Positions 32,220-40,828 of a DNA stretch of 40,828 nucleotides are shown in pieces. Origin of the DNA: Phaeobacter sp. (GTDB taxonomy: Bacteria; Pseudomonadota; Alphaproteobacteria; Rhodobacterales; Rhodobacteraceae); assembly GCF_022825805.1 (NCBI RefSeq), contig NZ_JAJDWC010000003.1, forward strand, positions 1 through 40,828. Reading direction: 5' to 3'. How positions within the stretch are numbered: the stretch's first letter is position 1; the number at the start of each line of letters is the position of its first letter. The notes below the pieces were generated by a model that was not told the origin of the DNA, searched no databases, and saw only the letters and a program-made list of their open reading frames with translations. Both the position numbers and the translations under genes were made by a program.

Positions 32220-34617
32220 CGCTTGTGGCTCCGGTTTGATCTGTTTTATGATCTGCGGTCACGCGACGGCAGGCGCGCCAGATTTCTTCGGCCGTGGCGG
32301 GTGCGTTCAGCGCCGGATAAGCGGGGCCAACCGCGCGCAACGCATCGCTGAGCGCAAGCCAGGCAGAGATCCCCAGCATGAACGGCGGCTCACCCACCGC
32401 TTTGGAACGATAAATGCTGTCTTCGCGGTTTTCACCCTTCCAAAGTGCCACGTTGAACACATCGGGCCGGTCGGAACAGGCCGGGATCTTATAGGTCGCG
32501 GGCGCATGGGTGCGCAGCGTGCCCTGTTGGTCCCAGACCAGTTCTTCGGTGGTCAGCCAGCCCGCCCCTTGCACATAGGCGCCTTCGACCTGGCCGATGT
32601 CCAGCGCCGGGTTTAGCGAGGCCCCGGCATCATGCAGCATATCAGCCCGCAGGATGCGATTTTCCCCGGTCAGCCGATCAATCACCACTTCGGTGATGGC
32701 CGCACCATAGGCAAAGTAGAAAAACGGCCGGCCCTTGCCCTGGATCCGGTCCCATTCCAGTTTCGGGGTTTTGTAGAACCCGGTAGACGACAGGCTGATG
32801 CGGCCCGTGTAGCAGGCCATCGCTGCCTCCTCGAAGCTGAGCGTTTCGGCCCCGATCTGCACCTGATCATCGACAAAGCGCACAGCCGATAGGGGCTGCT
32901 GGTACTGCTCTGCCAGATGCTGCGCCATGCGGTCGCGAATGGTGTCACAGGCGGCTTTCACCGCCATCCCGTTCAGGTCCGACCCGGAGGAGGCGGCAGT
33001 GGCGGAGGTGTTGGGCACTTTGGCAGTGTCTGTGGCGGTGATCTTCACCTTGTCGAGCGAGATGCCAAAGCGGCTGGCCGCCACCTGCGCCACCTTCTGG
33101 AACAGGCCCTGTCCCATTTCGGTGCCGCCGTGGTTCAGGTGGACGGACCCATCCTGATAGACATGGACCAGCGCGCCTGCCTGGTTGAGATGGGTGAGCG
33201 TGAAGGAGATGCCGAATTTGACCGGTGAAAAGGCAATGCCGCGTTTCAGCCGGTCATGGCGGGCGTTCCAATCGGCGATATCGGCCTTGCGGGCTGCGTA
33301 ATCCGCGCTTTGCAGCAATTGCTCGGTCAGCCCGTGCAGCTCGAAATCCTCTACCAGCTGGCCATAGGGGGTGGTGTTGTCTGTGTGGCTGTTTGGCTGC
33401 CTGTTTGCCTGCGCCTCTGTCTGGGCGCGGGGTGGCGTATCAATGTGCTCATCGGTGCCGCCAGCAATCTCCGCAGCCGAAGCATAGTAATTGCGCTGCC
33501 GTAGCACCACCGGATCCAGCCCGAGGTGATGGGCGGCGTGGTCCATCATCCGCTCGATGCCCAACATGCCCTGCGGGCCGCCAAAACCGCGATAGGCAGT
33601 GGCGCTCTGACGGTTGGTTTTCAGCCGGTGGCTTTCGATGCGGATCGCCGGGATCAGATAGGCGTTGTCACTGTGCAGCATGGCGCGGTCGGCCACCGGC
33701 AGCGACAGATCCTGCGCCCAGCCGCAATCCACCAGATGAGTGAATTCAACACCCAGCAGATGCCCGTCATCATCAAACCCCGCGCGATAGGAAATCCGGA
33801 AGGCATGGCGCTTGCCCGTGATGGTCATATCATCATCGCGGTCATAGCGCATTTTGCAGGTTTGGCCGGTGGCGCGGGCCGCGATGGCGCAGGCAACGGC
33901 CAAGGCATTGCCTTGGCTTTCCTTGCCACCAAAACCACCGCCCATACGGCGTGTCTCTACCCGCACTGCATGCATCGGCAGGCCAATCGCCTCGGCCACT
34001 TTGTGCTGGATTTCGGTCGGGTGCTGGGTGGAGGAATTGACCAGCATGCCGCCGTCTTCCTGCGGCTGGGCGAGAGCGGCCTGACCTTCGAGGTAGAAAT
34101 GCTCCTGCCCGCCGATCTCGAAGCTGTCTTCGACCACATGGGCGGCTGCAGCCAAAGCGGCTGCAGCATCGCCTTTCTGGTAGATGCGCGGGCCGTCTTC
34201 AAAGCGGCTGTCTGCGGCCAGTGCGGCCTCCAGCGTCAATAAGGCAGGCCGCGGGGCATAGGTGATCTGGGCCCTGCGAGCCGCAACCCGTGCCGCGCGA
34301 TGGGAATGTGCAACCACCAGAAACACGGGCTGGCCCACATAATGGACCGTTCCGGTCGCCAGCAGCGGCTCGTCATGGGCCGCGGGCGAGACATCATTGT
34401 CAAACGGCAGATCCTGCGCCGTCAGCACCGCGACCACATCTGGACTGGCGCGCACCGCGCTCAGATCCATAGCGGTGATTTCGCCGTGGGCCTCGCTGGA
34501 AAGACCAAAGGCCAGATGCAGGGTGCCGCGCGGGGTGGGGATGTCATCGACATAACGGGCCTGGCCGGTCACATGCAGATGCGCCGCATCATGCGGCAGC
34601 GGTTTTGCAACGGCCAT
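32209..34617 (-). CDS. xdhB: Xanthine dehydrogenase, molybdopterin-binding subunit
   Basis: An 802-residue catalytic subunit that hydroxylates hypoxanthine and xanthine to uric acid. Key parts: TGQARYVDDIP, QEHFYLEGQAALA, RMGGGFGGKES with Glu233, DRAMLHSDNAY with Arg311, TAYRGFGGPQG, GTEMGQGLFQKVAQVAA and KAVGEPPFMLG with Glu743. Glu233, Arg311 and Glu743 correspond to Glu232, Arg310 and Glu730 of Rhodobacter capsulatus XDH, which bind the purine and act as base, so a purine substrate is well supported. I chose the ATG at 34617 (TGATG with the xdhA stop) since GGAGGT lies 6 bases before it; GTG at 34620 is possible. A short 4-residue-period insert (QTEAQANRQPNSHTDN) expands a loop near residue 405. 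Confidence 0.96.
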   Translation of the reverse strand: MAVAKPLPHDAAHLHVTGQARYVDDIPTPRGTLHLAFGLSSEAHGEITAMDLSAVRASPDVVAVLTAQDLPFDNDVSPAAHDEPLLATGTVHYVGQPVFLVVAHSHRAARVAARRAQITYAPRPALLTLEAALAADSRFEDGPRIYQKGDAAAALAAAAHVVEDSFEIGGQEHFYLEGQAALAQPQEDGGMLVNSSTQHPTEIQHKVAEAIGLPMHAVRVETRRMGGGFGGKESQGNALAVACAIAARATGQTCKMRYDRDDDMTITGKRHAFRISYRAGFDDDGHLLGVEFTHLVDCGWAQDLSLPVADRAMLHSDNAYLIPAIRIESHRLKTNRQSATAYRGFGGPQGMLGIERMMDHAAHHLGLDPVVLRQRNYYASAAEIAGGTDEHIDTPPRAQTEAQANRQPNSHTDNTTPYGQLVEDFELHGLTEQLLQSADYAARKADIADWNARHDRLKRGIAFSPVKFGISFTLTHLNQAGALVHVYQDGSVHLNHGGTEMGQGLFQKVAQVAASRFGISLDKVKITATDTAKVPNTSATAASSGSDLNGMAVKAACDTIRDRMAQHLAEQYQQPLSAVRFVDDQVQIGAETLSFEEAAMACYTGRISLSSTGFYKTPKLEWDRIQGKGRPFFYFAYGAAITEVVIDRLTGENRILRADMLHDAGASLNPALDIGQVEGAYVQGAGWLTTEELVWDQQGTLRTHAPATYKIPACSDRPDVFNVALWKGENREDSIYRSKAVGEPPFMLGISAWLALSDALRAVGPAYPALNAPATAEEIWRACRRVTADHKTDQTGATSDGD
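33389..33412 (-). repeat. In-frame tandem repeat, 12 bases x 2, in xdhB
   Basis: CTGTTTGGCTGC (33389-33400) and CTGTTTGCCTGC (33401-33412) differ at one base, with decayed flanking copies. They encode a Gln/Asn-rich loop in the Mo subunit. Confidence 0.75.
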
Positions 34618-36155
34618 CACCGGACCTCCAGCACATGGGTGGGCGTCTGCGTCTGGCCCAGATCGTCATAGTAGCGTGCGAGCATATTTGCCGCCGCCGC
34701 CAGCCGGTAGTCGGCAGAGGCGCGCATGTCGCTCATCGGGGTGAAGTCGCGTGCAAATGCGCCCTGTGCGGCGCTTATTGTGGCCTGCGACCAGGGCTGA
34801 CCGATCAGCGCGGCCTCTACATGGGGCGCCCGTTTGGGTACGCCCGCCATGCCGCCAAAGGCGATGCGGGCCGTGGCAATCCGCCCATCATCGAGGGTGA
34901 TGTTGAATGCCCCAAGCACGGCCGAGATGTCCTGATCAAACCGTTTGGACAGCTTGTAGATACGCAGCTGGTCTGGTTGCGTATCTGGCGGTGCGTCTGG
35001 TTGCATTTGGGGCTGCGGGGGCAGGGTGATGGCCTCAACAAATTCACCGGGGTTGCGATCCTGTTTGCCGTAGTCGAGGAATAACTCCTCCAGTGGCAGG
35101 CTGCGGCGGCTGTCGCCCTGGCGCAGGTGAACGCGGGCGTCGAGCGCGATCAGCGCAGGCGGGTTGTCCCCGATGGGGGAGCCATTGGCGATATTGCCGC
35201 CGATGGTGGCCGCGGCGCGCACCTGCTGGCTGGCAAAGCGGCGCAGCATCTCGCCATAAGACGGGTGGCGCGTGGCGAGCGCGTCGCGCAGGCGGTTCAT
35301 ATCCACCATCGCGCCAAAGCGCAGAGAGCCGTCGGGCAGGGTGTCGATGGTTTTGAGATCATCGCAGCCATCGAGGAAGATCACGTCGTCCAGGTCGCGC
35401 AGCTGTTTGGTCACCCAGAGCCCCACATCCGTGGCGCCAGCGATCAGCGTCGCATCGGGGCGGGCGGCATAGGCGGCGGCCAGCTGGTCGCTGGATTGCG
35501 GGCGCAGAGAGGGATTGTCGCTTGCGAGTGTTTCTGCCCGCATGTTGATCTTTGGGGGCTCTGCCCGATTGTCCATAATTGGGGGCTCTGCCCGCATGTC
35601 TGTATTTGGGGGCTCCGCCCCCGGGCCCTCGGCCCTCCCCCGGGATATTTCCGGCAAGAGGAAGTTGCGCGGCTCGTTGAGCCAGTCGGGCACAGGCGCG
35701 GCCTCGGCGGCCTCCGCGGCGCGGATGATGGGCGCATACCCGGTACAGCGGCACAGATTGCCCGCCAGCTGGTCGTCATAATCCTGCGCGCCATTGGTAT
35801 GGGCCGTCACCATCGACATGACAAAACCCGGGGTGCAAAAGCCACATTGGCTGCCGTGATGGGTGATCATCGCGCTCTGGACCGGATGCAGCTGACCATC
35901 AGGGCCTGCCACACCTTCGACCGTGCGAATGGATTTGCCATGCAGCTGGGGCAGAAACAGAATGCAGGCGTTCAGCGGTTTGGCCCCCTGCGCATCGGTC
36001 ACCATCACGGTGCAGGCACCGCAATCGCCCTCGTTGCAGCCTTCTTTGGTGCCAGTGAGCCCGCGCTCTTCGCGCAGCCAGTCGAGGAGCGTGGCCGTCG
36101 GAGCATAATCCGCCAGCGAAATCGTTTCACCGTTCAGCCGAAAGGTGATTGTCAT
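34617..36155 (-). CDS. xdhA: Xanthine dehydrogenase, iron-sulfur/FAD subunit
   Basis: A 512-residue electron-transfer subunit. The plant-type [2Fe-2S] domain has Cys40, 45, 48 and 64 ([14 protein letters not shown]); the second [2Fe-2S] domain has Cys104, 107, 135 and 137 ([16 protein letters not shown]). The FAD domain starts near 228 with [17 protein letters not shown] and has [19 protein letters not shown]; the C-terminal CO-dehydrogenase-flavoprotein-like domain follows. Between Fe-S and FAD parts, residues about 171-212 form an unusual insert with three 9-residue repeats ([27 protein letters not shown]). A second repeat of four residues ([12 protein letters not shown]) lies near 393-404. 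It is the first gene of the operon; the ATG at 36155 has only a weak ribosome site. Confidence 0.95.
   Translation of the reverse strand: MTITFRLNGETISLADYAPTATLLDWLREERGLTGTKEGCNEGDCGACTVMVTDAQGAKPLNACILFLPQLHGKSIRTVEGVAGPDGQLHPVQSAMITHHGSQCGFCTPGFVMSMVTAHTNGAQDYDDQLAGNLCRCTGYAPIIRAAEAAEAAPVPDWLNEPRNFLLPEISRGRAEGPGAEPPNTDMRAEPPIMDNRAEPPKINMRAETLASDNPSLRPQSSDQLAAAYAARPDATLIAGATDVGLWVTKQLRDLDDVIFLDGCDDLKTIDTLPDGSLRFGAMVDMNRLRDALATRHPSYGEMLRRFASQQVRAAATIGGNIANGSPIGDNPPALIALDARVHLRQGDSRRSLPLEELFLDYGKQDRNPGEFVEAITLPPQPQMQPDAPPDTQPDQLRIYKLSKRFDQDISAVLGAFNITLDDGRIATARIAFGGMAGVPKRAPHVEAALIGQPWSQATISAAQGAFARDFTPMSDMRASADYRLAAAANMLARYYDDLGQTQTPTHVLEVR
34972..35007 (-). repeat. In-frame tandem repeat, 12 bases x 3, in xdhA
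   Basis: Three degenerate 12-base units (34972-34983, 34984-34995, 34996-35007), each starting TCTGG, encode the xQPD-type tetrapeptides in a loop of the flavin part of XdhA. Confidence 0.75.
35534..35660 (-). repeat. 27-base x 3 tandem repeat plus GC-rich palindromic element inside xdhA
   Basis: Three 27-base units (35534-35560, 35561-35587, 35588-35614) share CTGCCCG at the start and GGGGGCT at the end. They run into a GC-rich block (35615-35644) with short palindromes (GGGGGCTCCGCCCCC at 35608-35622, GGGCCCTCGGCCC at 35623-35635, CCCGGG) and then GATATTTCCGGCAAGAGGAAG-like sequence. The whole element is in frame and translated as the XdhA linker. It resembles intergenic repeats of Rhodobacterales (memory-based). 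Confidence 0.8.
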
Positions 36156-36585
36156 TTTTGTAGCCCGTCGCCTTACCTTGGTTTTCCCTGGGTGCCATGC
36201 CTTCGATGCGACGTAGAAGAGATGGCGGGTGTCTTTGGTTGGATATCCCGGTTCTTGCCCTAGCCTAAGAAGCGCAGCGCCGGTCTGGCAAGCAAAACTG
36301 TCGCAGGTATCAGCGCTGCCTTTGGGCGCAACAAAATGTCTGAAATGCGCGGTTTCGTGTTATTTTTAACCGTTTTGTGGCGTTTTGGCGGGTGGTGTCT
36401 GCGCGCTGGGCCGGGTTTTGGAAAGAGCTTCAAACAAAGCGAGACAATCTCAGGCCCGCCGATACTGACCTGACCGGCTATGGCGGTTTCGGTCCGTGGT
36501 GTCATTGGGTCGCTATGGGCATTAGCGCGCTGTCGCTGCGGTTCCAGCCTTTCTTCCCGGTCGTTGCGGCGGTAGCTTGCGGACC
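36156..36585. promoter_or_regulatory. Divergent intergenic region xdhA / dnaE
   Basis: This 430-base region has no convincing gene; a minus-strand frame at 36260-36505 has no ribosome site and runs into basic, featureless sequence. An AT-richer patch around 36350-36385 (GTGTTATTTTTAACCG) may belong to one of the two divergent promoters. No purine-type riboswitch fold was recognised by eye, and no regulator gene is adjacent. Confidence 0.4.
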
Positions 36586-39500
36586 ATGACTGATACGCCC
36601 CGATTCATCCACCTGCGCACCCATACCGAATACTCGCTTCTGGAGGGGGCGGTGCGGCTGAAAAAGCTGCCAACCCTCTGCGTCCAGCACCAGATGCCCG
36701 CGATTGCGGTCACCGACAGCAACAACCTGTTTGCAGCGCTGGAATTTTCCGTTGCGGCCAGCGGCGCCGGGGTGCAGCCGATCATGGGCTGTCAGGTCGA
36801 TCTGCGCTACAGCGATCCGGCCCCCGGCGAGCGGCCGAAACCGCCCGCACCGCTGGTGCTGCTGGCGCAGAGCGAACGGGGTTATGAACATCTGATGAAG
36901 CTGAACTCCTGCCTCTATCTGCGGCAGGGCAGTGAATTGCCCCATGTCACCCTGCAGGAGCTGGCCGAACACACAGAGGATGTGATCTGTCTGAGTGGTG
37001 GGCCGGATGGGCCGGTGGGTCGACTGCTGCAGCTGGGTCAGCGCCCGGCGGCCGAGGCGTTGATGCAGCGGCTGAAGGCGATGTTTCCGGACCGGCTGTA
37101 TGTCGAATTGCAGCGCCATCCGGGCGAAATGGGCCAGCCAGAAGCCGAACAGCTGAGCGAGCGGGGCCATATCGAGATGGCCTATGCGATGGATCTGCCG
37201 CTGGTGGCCACCAATGACGTCTATTTCCCCAACACGGAAATGTATGAGGCCCATGATGCGATGATCTGTATCGCCGAAGGGGCCTATGTTGATCAGGTGG
37301 AGCCGCGCCGGCGCCTGACTGCGCAGCATTACTTCAAGAGCCAGGAAGAGATGGTCGCGCTCTTTGCTGATCTGCCTGAAGCCATTGAAAATACAGTGGA
37401 GATCGCCAAGCGCTGCGCCTTCATGGCCTATCGTCGCGATCCGATCCTGCCGAAATTCGCCGATGACGAGGTGGCCGAGCTGCGCCGCATCGCCAATGAA
37501 GGCCTGCAAAAACGGCTCGCCGTGATCCCCCATGCGGTCAGCGTCGAGGAGTATCAGGAACGGCTCGATTTCGAGCTGGGTATCATCGAAGGGATGGGGT
37601 TTCCCGGCTACTTCCTGATCGTCGCGGACTTCATCCAATGGGCCAAGGACCACGACATTCCGGTGGGGCCGGGGCGGGGGTCTGGTGCGGGCTCGCTGGT
37701 GGCCTATGCGCTGACCATCACCGACCTTGATCCGCTGCGCTATTCGCTGCTGTTTGAACGCTTTCTGAACCCGGAACGGGTGTCGATGCCGGACTTCGAC
37801 ATCGATTTCTGCATGGACCGCCGCGAAGAGGTGATCCGCTATGTGCAGGAGAAATATGGCCGGGACAAAGTGGGGCAGATCATCACCTTTGGTGCGCTGT
37901 TGTCCAAGGCGGCGGTGCGCGACATGGGGCGGGTTTTGCAGATGCCCTATGGGCAGGTGGACCGCCTGTCCAAACTGATCCCGGTGGAGGGCGTGAAGCC
38001 CATGTCCATCGTCGACAGTCTGAAAGAAGAGCCACGGCTGCGCGAAGAGGCGGAGAACGAAGAGGTTGTTGACCGGCTGTTGAAATACGGCATGCAGGTC
38101 GAGGGTCTGCTGCGTTCGGCGGGCACCCACGCGGCGGGCGTGGTGATCGGCGACAGGCCACTGGATGCGCTGGTGCCGCTCTACCGCGATCCGCGCTCGG
38201 ATATGCCTGCCACCCAGTTCAACATGAAATGGGTGGAGCAGGCGGGGCTGGTGAAATTCGACTTCCTCGGCCTGAAGACGCTGACCGTTATTCAGAACGC
38301 AATGGATCTGATTTTCCAGTCGGGCCGCGATCTGCATATCGCCGCTGATGGCACCGAGCTCTATGATCCGCCCGAGGGGGCAGCGAACCAGATCAACGCC
38401 ATCCCACTGGATGATGCGGTCACATATGACCTGTATTCGCGGGCCAAGACCGTGGCGGTGTTCCAGGTGGAATCCACCGGCATGATGGATGCGCTGAAGC
38501 GGATGAAACCGACCTGCATCGAGGACATCGTGGCGCTTGTGGCGCTTTATCGTCCGGGTCCGATGGAGAATATCCCGACCTATTGTGAGGTGAAGAACGG
38601 CCAGCGTGAGATCACATCCGTGCATCCGCTAATCGACCACATCCTGGAGGAAACCCAGGGCATCATCGTCTATCAGGAACAGGTGATGCAGATCGCGCAG
38701 GTCATGGCGAATTACACGCTGGGCGGTGCGGACCTGTTGCGCCGGGCCATGGGTAAGAAGATCAAGGAGGCGATGGACGCCGAACGCCCGAAGTTTGAAA
38801 AGGGCGCGGCGGAAAATGGTGTGCCTGCCAAAAAGGCATCAGAGGTTTTCGACCTTCTGGAGAAATTCGCCAACTACGGTTTCAACAAATCCCACGCGGC
38901 CGCCTATGCGGTGGTCAGCTACCAGACAGGGTGGCTGAAGGCGAACCATCCGGTGGAGTTCATGGCCGGTGTCATGAACTGCGATATCCATCTGACGGAT
39001 AAGCTGGCGATTTACTTCGAAGAGGTCCGCAAGGGGCTGAGCCTGCCCTATGTGCCGCCATGCATCAACCGCTCTGAGGCGACGTTCAATGTAGTGAAGG
39101 GAGAGCTGGTCTATGCGCTGGGCGCGCTGAAAAACGTGGGCGTGGAGGCGATGCGGCTCGTCACCACCGCACGTCGCAGCGCCCCGGACGGCAGTGCCGC
39201 GCCTGACAAGCCCTTTGTGACCCTGTTTGATTTCGCGCGCCGGGTGGATCTGAAAAAAGTGGGCAAACGCCCGTTGGAAATGCTGGCTCGGGCCGGGGCC
39301 TTTGACCAGCTGGATCGCAACCGACGCCGGGTGTTCGACAGTCTCGGGGCCTTGGTGGATTATTCCTCTGCGGTGCATGATCAGCGCAATTCCAGCCAGG
39401 TGTCGCTGTTTGGCGAAGCAGGCGATGACCTGCCTGAACCACGGCTGCCCAATGTGCCCGATTGGCTGCCTGCGGAGCGTTTGAGCGAGGAGTTCAAGGC

Positions 39501-40113
39501 CATCGGTTTCTACCTGTCTGGCCATCCGCTGGACGACTATATGCCCGCATTGAAACGCAAGGATGTGCTGACCCTTGATGAGGTCACCGCCAAGGCCGAG
39601 CGCGGGCCATTCATGGCGAAGATGGCGGGTGTCGTGGCCGGGCGGCAGGAGCGCAAATCCGCCCGCGGCAACCGGTTTGCCTTTGCCCAGCTGTCGGATA
39701 CCTCGGGCGCCTATGAGGTCACGCTGTTTTCCGAGGTGCTGGAAAAATCGCGCGAGTTTTTGGACACCGGCGCCAAAGTGGTGATCACCGCGGAGGCGAC
39801 AATGGAAAGCGACCAGCTGAAGCTGTTGGTGCGCTCTGTCGGGCCTGTGGATGCGGCGATTGCCGATGCAGGCCGGTCCTCCCTGCGGGTCTATGTCTCG
39901 GACGCCAAGGCGGTGGCGACGGTTGCACAAGTGCTTGAAGATGCGAAGAAAGCCGCCCGCAATGCCTCGCGGGGGGAGGTCTATATGTATCTTCAGGACC
40001 CCGGCTTGCCCGGCGATGTTGAGATGGACCTGGGCCAGCCCTTCCCGATCAACCCCCAGATCAAAGGCGCGCTGAAATCGCTCGACGGGGTGGCGGATGT
40101 GGAGGAGATTTGA
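36586..40113 (+). CDS. dnaE: DNA polymerase III alpha subunit
   Basis: A 1175-residue replicative polymerase. The N-terminal PHP domain begins FIHLRTHTEYSLLEGAVRL. The polymerase core includes PGYFLIVADFIQWAK, GPGRGSGAGSLVAYAL, the catalytic aspartates in MPDFDIDFCMDRR and KFDFLGLKTL, and YRPGPMENIPTY. GFNKSHAAAYAVVSYQTGWLKA marks the fingers/thumb side. A canonical clamp-binding motif QVSLFGE lies near 945, then an OB domain (AGVVAGRQERKSARGNRFAF) and a C-terminal tau-binding region. The ATG at 36586 is chosen over the upstream TTG at 36577; its ribosome site is weak. Length and domain order are typical, and it is likely essential. It is divergent from xdhA. Confidence 0.97.
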   Translation: MTDTPRFIHLRTHTEYSLLEGAVRLKKLPTLCVQHQMPAIAVTDSNNLFAALEFSVAASGAGVQPIMGCQVDLRYSDPAPGERPKPPAPLVLLAQSERGYEHLMKLNSCLYLRQGSELPHVTLQELAEHTEDVICLSGGPDGPVGRLLQLGQRPAAEALMQRLKAMFPDRLYVELQRHPGEMGQPEAEQLSERGHIEMAYAMDLPLVATNDVYFPNTEMYEAHDAMICIAEGAYVDQVEPRRRLTAQHYFKSQEEMVALFADLPEAIENTVEIAKRCAFMAYRRDPILPKFADDEVAELRRIANEGLQKRLAVIPHAVSVEEYQERLDFELGIIEGMGFPGYFLIVADFIQWAKDHDIPVGPGRGSGAGSLVAYALTITDLDPLRYSLLFERFLNPERVSMPDFDIDFCMDRREEVIRYVQEKYGRDKVGQIITFGALLSKAAVRDMGRVLQMPYGQVDRLSKLIPVEGVKPMSIVDSLKEEPRLREEAENEEVVDRLLKYGMQVEGLLRSAGTHAAGVVIGDRPLDALVPLYRDPRSDMPATQFNMKWVEQAGLVKFDFLGLKTLTVIQNAMDLIFQSGRDLHIAADGTELYDPPEGAANQINAIPLDDAVTYDLYSRAKTVAVFQVESTGMMDALKRMKPTCIEDIVALVALYRPGPMENIPTYCEVKNGQREITSVHPLIDHILEETQGIIVYQEQVMQIAQVMANYTLGGADLLRRAMGKKIKEAMDAERPKFEKGAAENGVPAKKASEVFDLLEKFANYGFNKSHAAAYAVVSYQTGWLKANHPVEFMAGVMNCDIHLTDKLAIYFEEVRKGLSLPYVPPCINRSEATFNVVKGELVYALGALKNVGVEAMRLVTTARRSAPDGSAAPDKPFVTLFDFARRVDLKKVGKRPLEMLARAGAFDQLDRNRRRVFDSLGALVDYSSAVHDQRNSSQVSLFGEAGDDLPEPRLPNVPDWLPAERLSEEFKAIGFYLSGHPLDDYMPALKRKDVLTLDEVTAKAERGPFMAKMAGVVAGRQERKSARGNRFAFAQLSDTSGAYEVTLFSEVLEKSREFLDTGAKVVITAEATMESDQLKLLVRSVGPVDAAIADAGRSSLRVYVSDAKAVATVAQVLEDAKKAARNASRGEVYMYLQDPGLPGDVEMDLGQPFPINPQIKGALKSLDGVADVEEI

Positions 40114-40211
40114 CCGCACAGCACGCAGGGTGGCCCGGCTGAGAGGCCACGCTGTCAGCGGCTGTTGTTCAACAGCGCGCCCTGGTGGTTGCAGACGAAG
40201 GATCCAATCAC

Positions 40212-40709
40212 ATGGGTGACCATCCAGATCTTCGCTTGCGCGCGGCCTGCGGCGCGGATGCCGCAGCTTTGGCGGCGCTGTCTGTCGAGGTTTGGGTGGC
40301 GACTTATCTGCGCGAGGGCGTTGGCACGCCGTTTGCGGACTATGTGCTGGAAGAATACACACCTGCGCGGATGCGCGCGGTGATCGCCGCGCCAACCAGT
40401 CATATTATCGTATCGCAAAACCGGATGGGAATTGACGGCTATATTCGGGTTGAGACAGGTGTGCCTGCGCCCCTGTCGGAGGGCCCGGATATTGAAATTC
40501 GCACGCTTTACGTGCAGCCCCGTCACCACGGGCGTGGCATCGGTGCGGCCTTGCTGCGGGCGGGTTTGGCCCATTGTGCGAGCCAAGGTGCCTCGGCCGT
40601 GTGGCTGGCGTCCAACGCCGAAAACCTGCCTGCCAAGGCGTTCTATGAGCGTCAGGGGTTCGAACGCGCAGGCGACACCGCCTTCGAACTAGATGTGGAG
40701 CCTCAATAG
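40212..40709 (+). CDS. GNAT family N-acetyltransferase
   Basis: A 165-residue acetyl-CoA-dependent acyltransferase of unknown substrate. The acetyl-CoA loop is IRTLYVQPRHHGRGIGAALL, and the C-terminal GNAT block is VWLASNAENLPAKAFYERQGF (in part) followed by the final beta strands. The ATG at 40212 has GAAGGA 9 bases upstream; an in-frame GTG at 40185 is less likely. It follows dnaE by 98 bases, in which GTGGCC/GGCCAC (40130-40135 and 40145-40150) form a hairpin without a T tract, so read-through from dnaE is possible. The remaining 119 bases of the window hold nothing recognisable. Confidence 0.88.
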   Translation: MGDHPDLRLRAACGADAAALAALSVEVWVATYLREGVGTPFADYVLEEYTPARMRAVIAAPTSHIIVSQNRMGIDGYIRVETGVPAPLSEGPDIEIRTLYVQPRHHGRGIGAALLRAGLAHCASQGASAVWLASNAENLPAKAFYERQGFERAGDTAFELDVEPQ

Positions 40710-40828
40710 GTTGTTCCGATTTAATCGTAACCGGCTGATTGGTGGTTTTGATTTTAGGGCCGCGTGTGGTCTGTGCCAATTGTAGAGATGTGTCCAGACG
40801 GGCAGATCGGCGGCGCGGTCGTCTGAGG

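Noticed and set aside
26437-36155. Composite mobile element bounded by the dispersed repeats
   Set aside because: No transposase, no target duplication, and the repeat copies follow gene ends rather than bounding a unit.
36260-36505. Minus-strand 81-codon frame upstream of xdhA
   Set aside because: No ribosome site, no recognisable domain; more likely part of the divergent promoter region.
40655-40670. tRNA-like GGTTCGAA sequence
   Set aside because: It lies inside the GNAT coding sequence and no cloverleaf arms surround it.

Overview
The window looks like a chromosomal segment of a marine alphaproteobacterium of the Rhodobacterales (Roseobacter group, Phaeobacter/Ruegeria-like). This is an inference from the GC-rich coding sequence, the monomeric NADP isocitrate dehydrogenase, the dimethylglycine-dehydrogenase-type enzyme, the xdhABC plus BMP-type ABC operon, and short dispersed repeats of a kind familiar from this order. 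No rRNA, tRNA, CRISPR, transposase, integrase or phage gene was found. Nearly everything is housekeeping or catabolic metabolism in short operons.

Layout. 70-891 (-) is an orphan hypothetical gene, more AT-rich than the rest. 1270-2382 (-) is an M24 aminopeptidase, divergent from 2861-3580 (+), a class I amidotransferase-like protein that has lost its catalytic triad. 3682-5898 (-) is isocitrate dehydrogenase, sharing a strong bidirectional terminator with the previous gene. 6415-10229 (+) is a two-gene operon of an Mre11/SbcD-like phosphoesterase and a Rad50/SMC-like ATPase. 10312-10848 (-) is an exported SH3 protein. 11107-17756 (+) carries a D-2-hydroxyacid dehydrogenase, an exported gamma-glutamyltransferase, a D-lactate-dehydrogenase-like flavoprotein, a small membrane-anchored protein and a double-VOC protein fused to membrane helices. 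After a 755-base non-coding stretch rich in small repeats comes a dimethylglycine/sarcosine dehydrogenase family gene (18512-21019, +).

21132-25459 (-) holds a PRMT7-like methyltransferase and a tightly coupled trio: aldo/keto reductase, D-arginine-dehydrogenase-like flavoprotein and DUF938 methyltransferase. 25601-26212 (+) is a CDP-alcohol phosphatidyltransferase. 26438-36155 (-) is one long purine operon read xdhA-xdhB-xdhC-ATPase-permease-permease-BMP binding protein. It joins uptake of a purine base or nucleoside to its oxidation by a molybdenum hydroxylase. 36586-40113 (+) is dnaE, followed by a GNAT acetyltransferase.

I see no defence island or clearly new multi-gene system. The most unusual signals are: (a) the triad-less amidotransferase; (b) a bacterial protein with PRMT hallmarks; (c) many short in-frame tandem repeats placed in interdomain linkers of otherwise conserved enzymes, including all three Xdh subunits, with similar 12-14 base repeats between genes; (d) a GC-rich repeat-like element inside xdhA coding sequence; and (e) a hydroxyacid dehydrogenase whose canonical catalytic Glu position is Gly.
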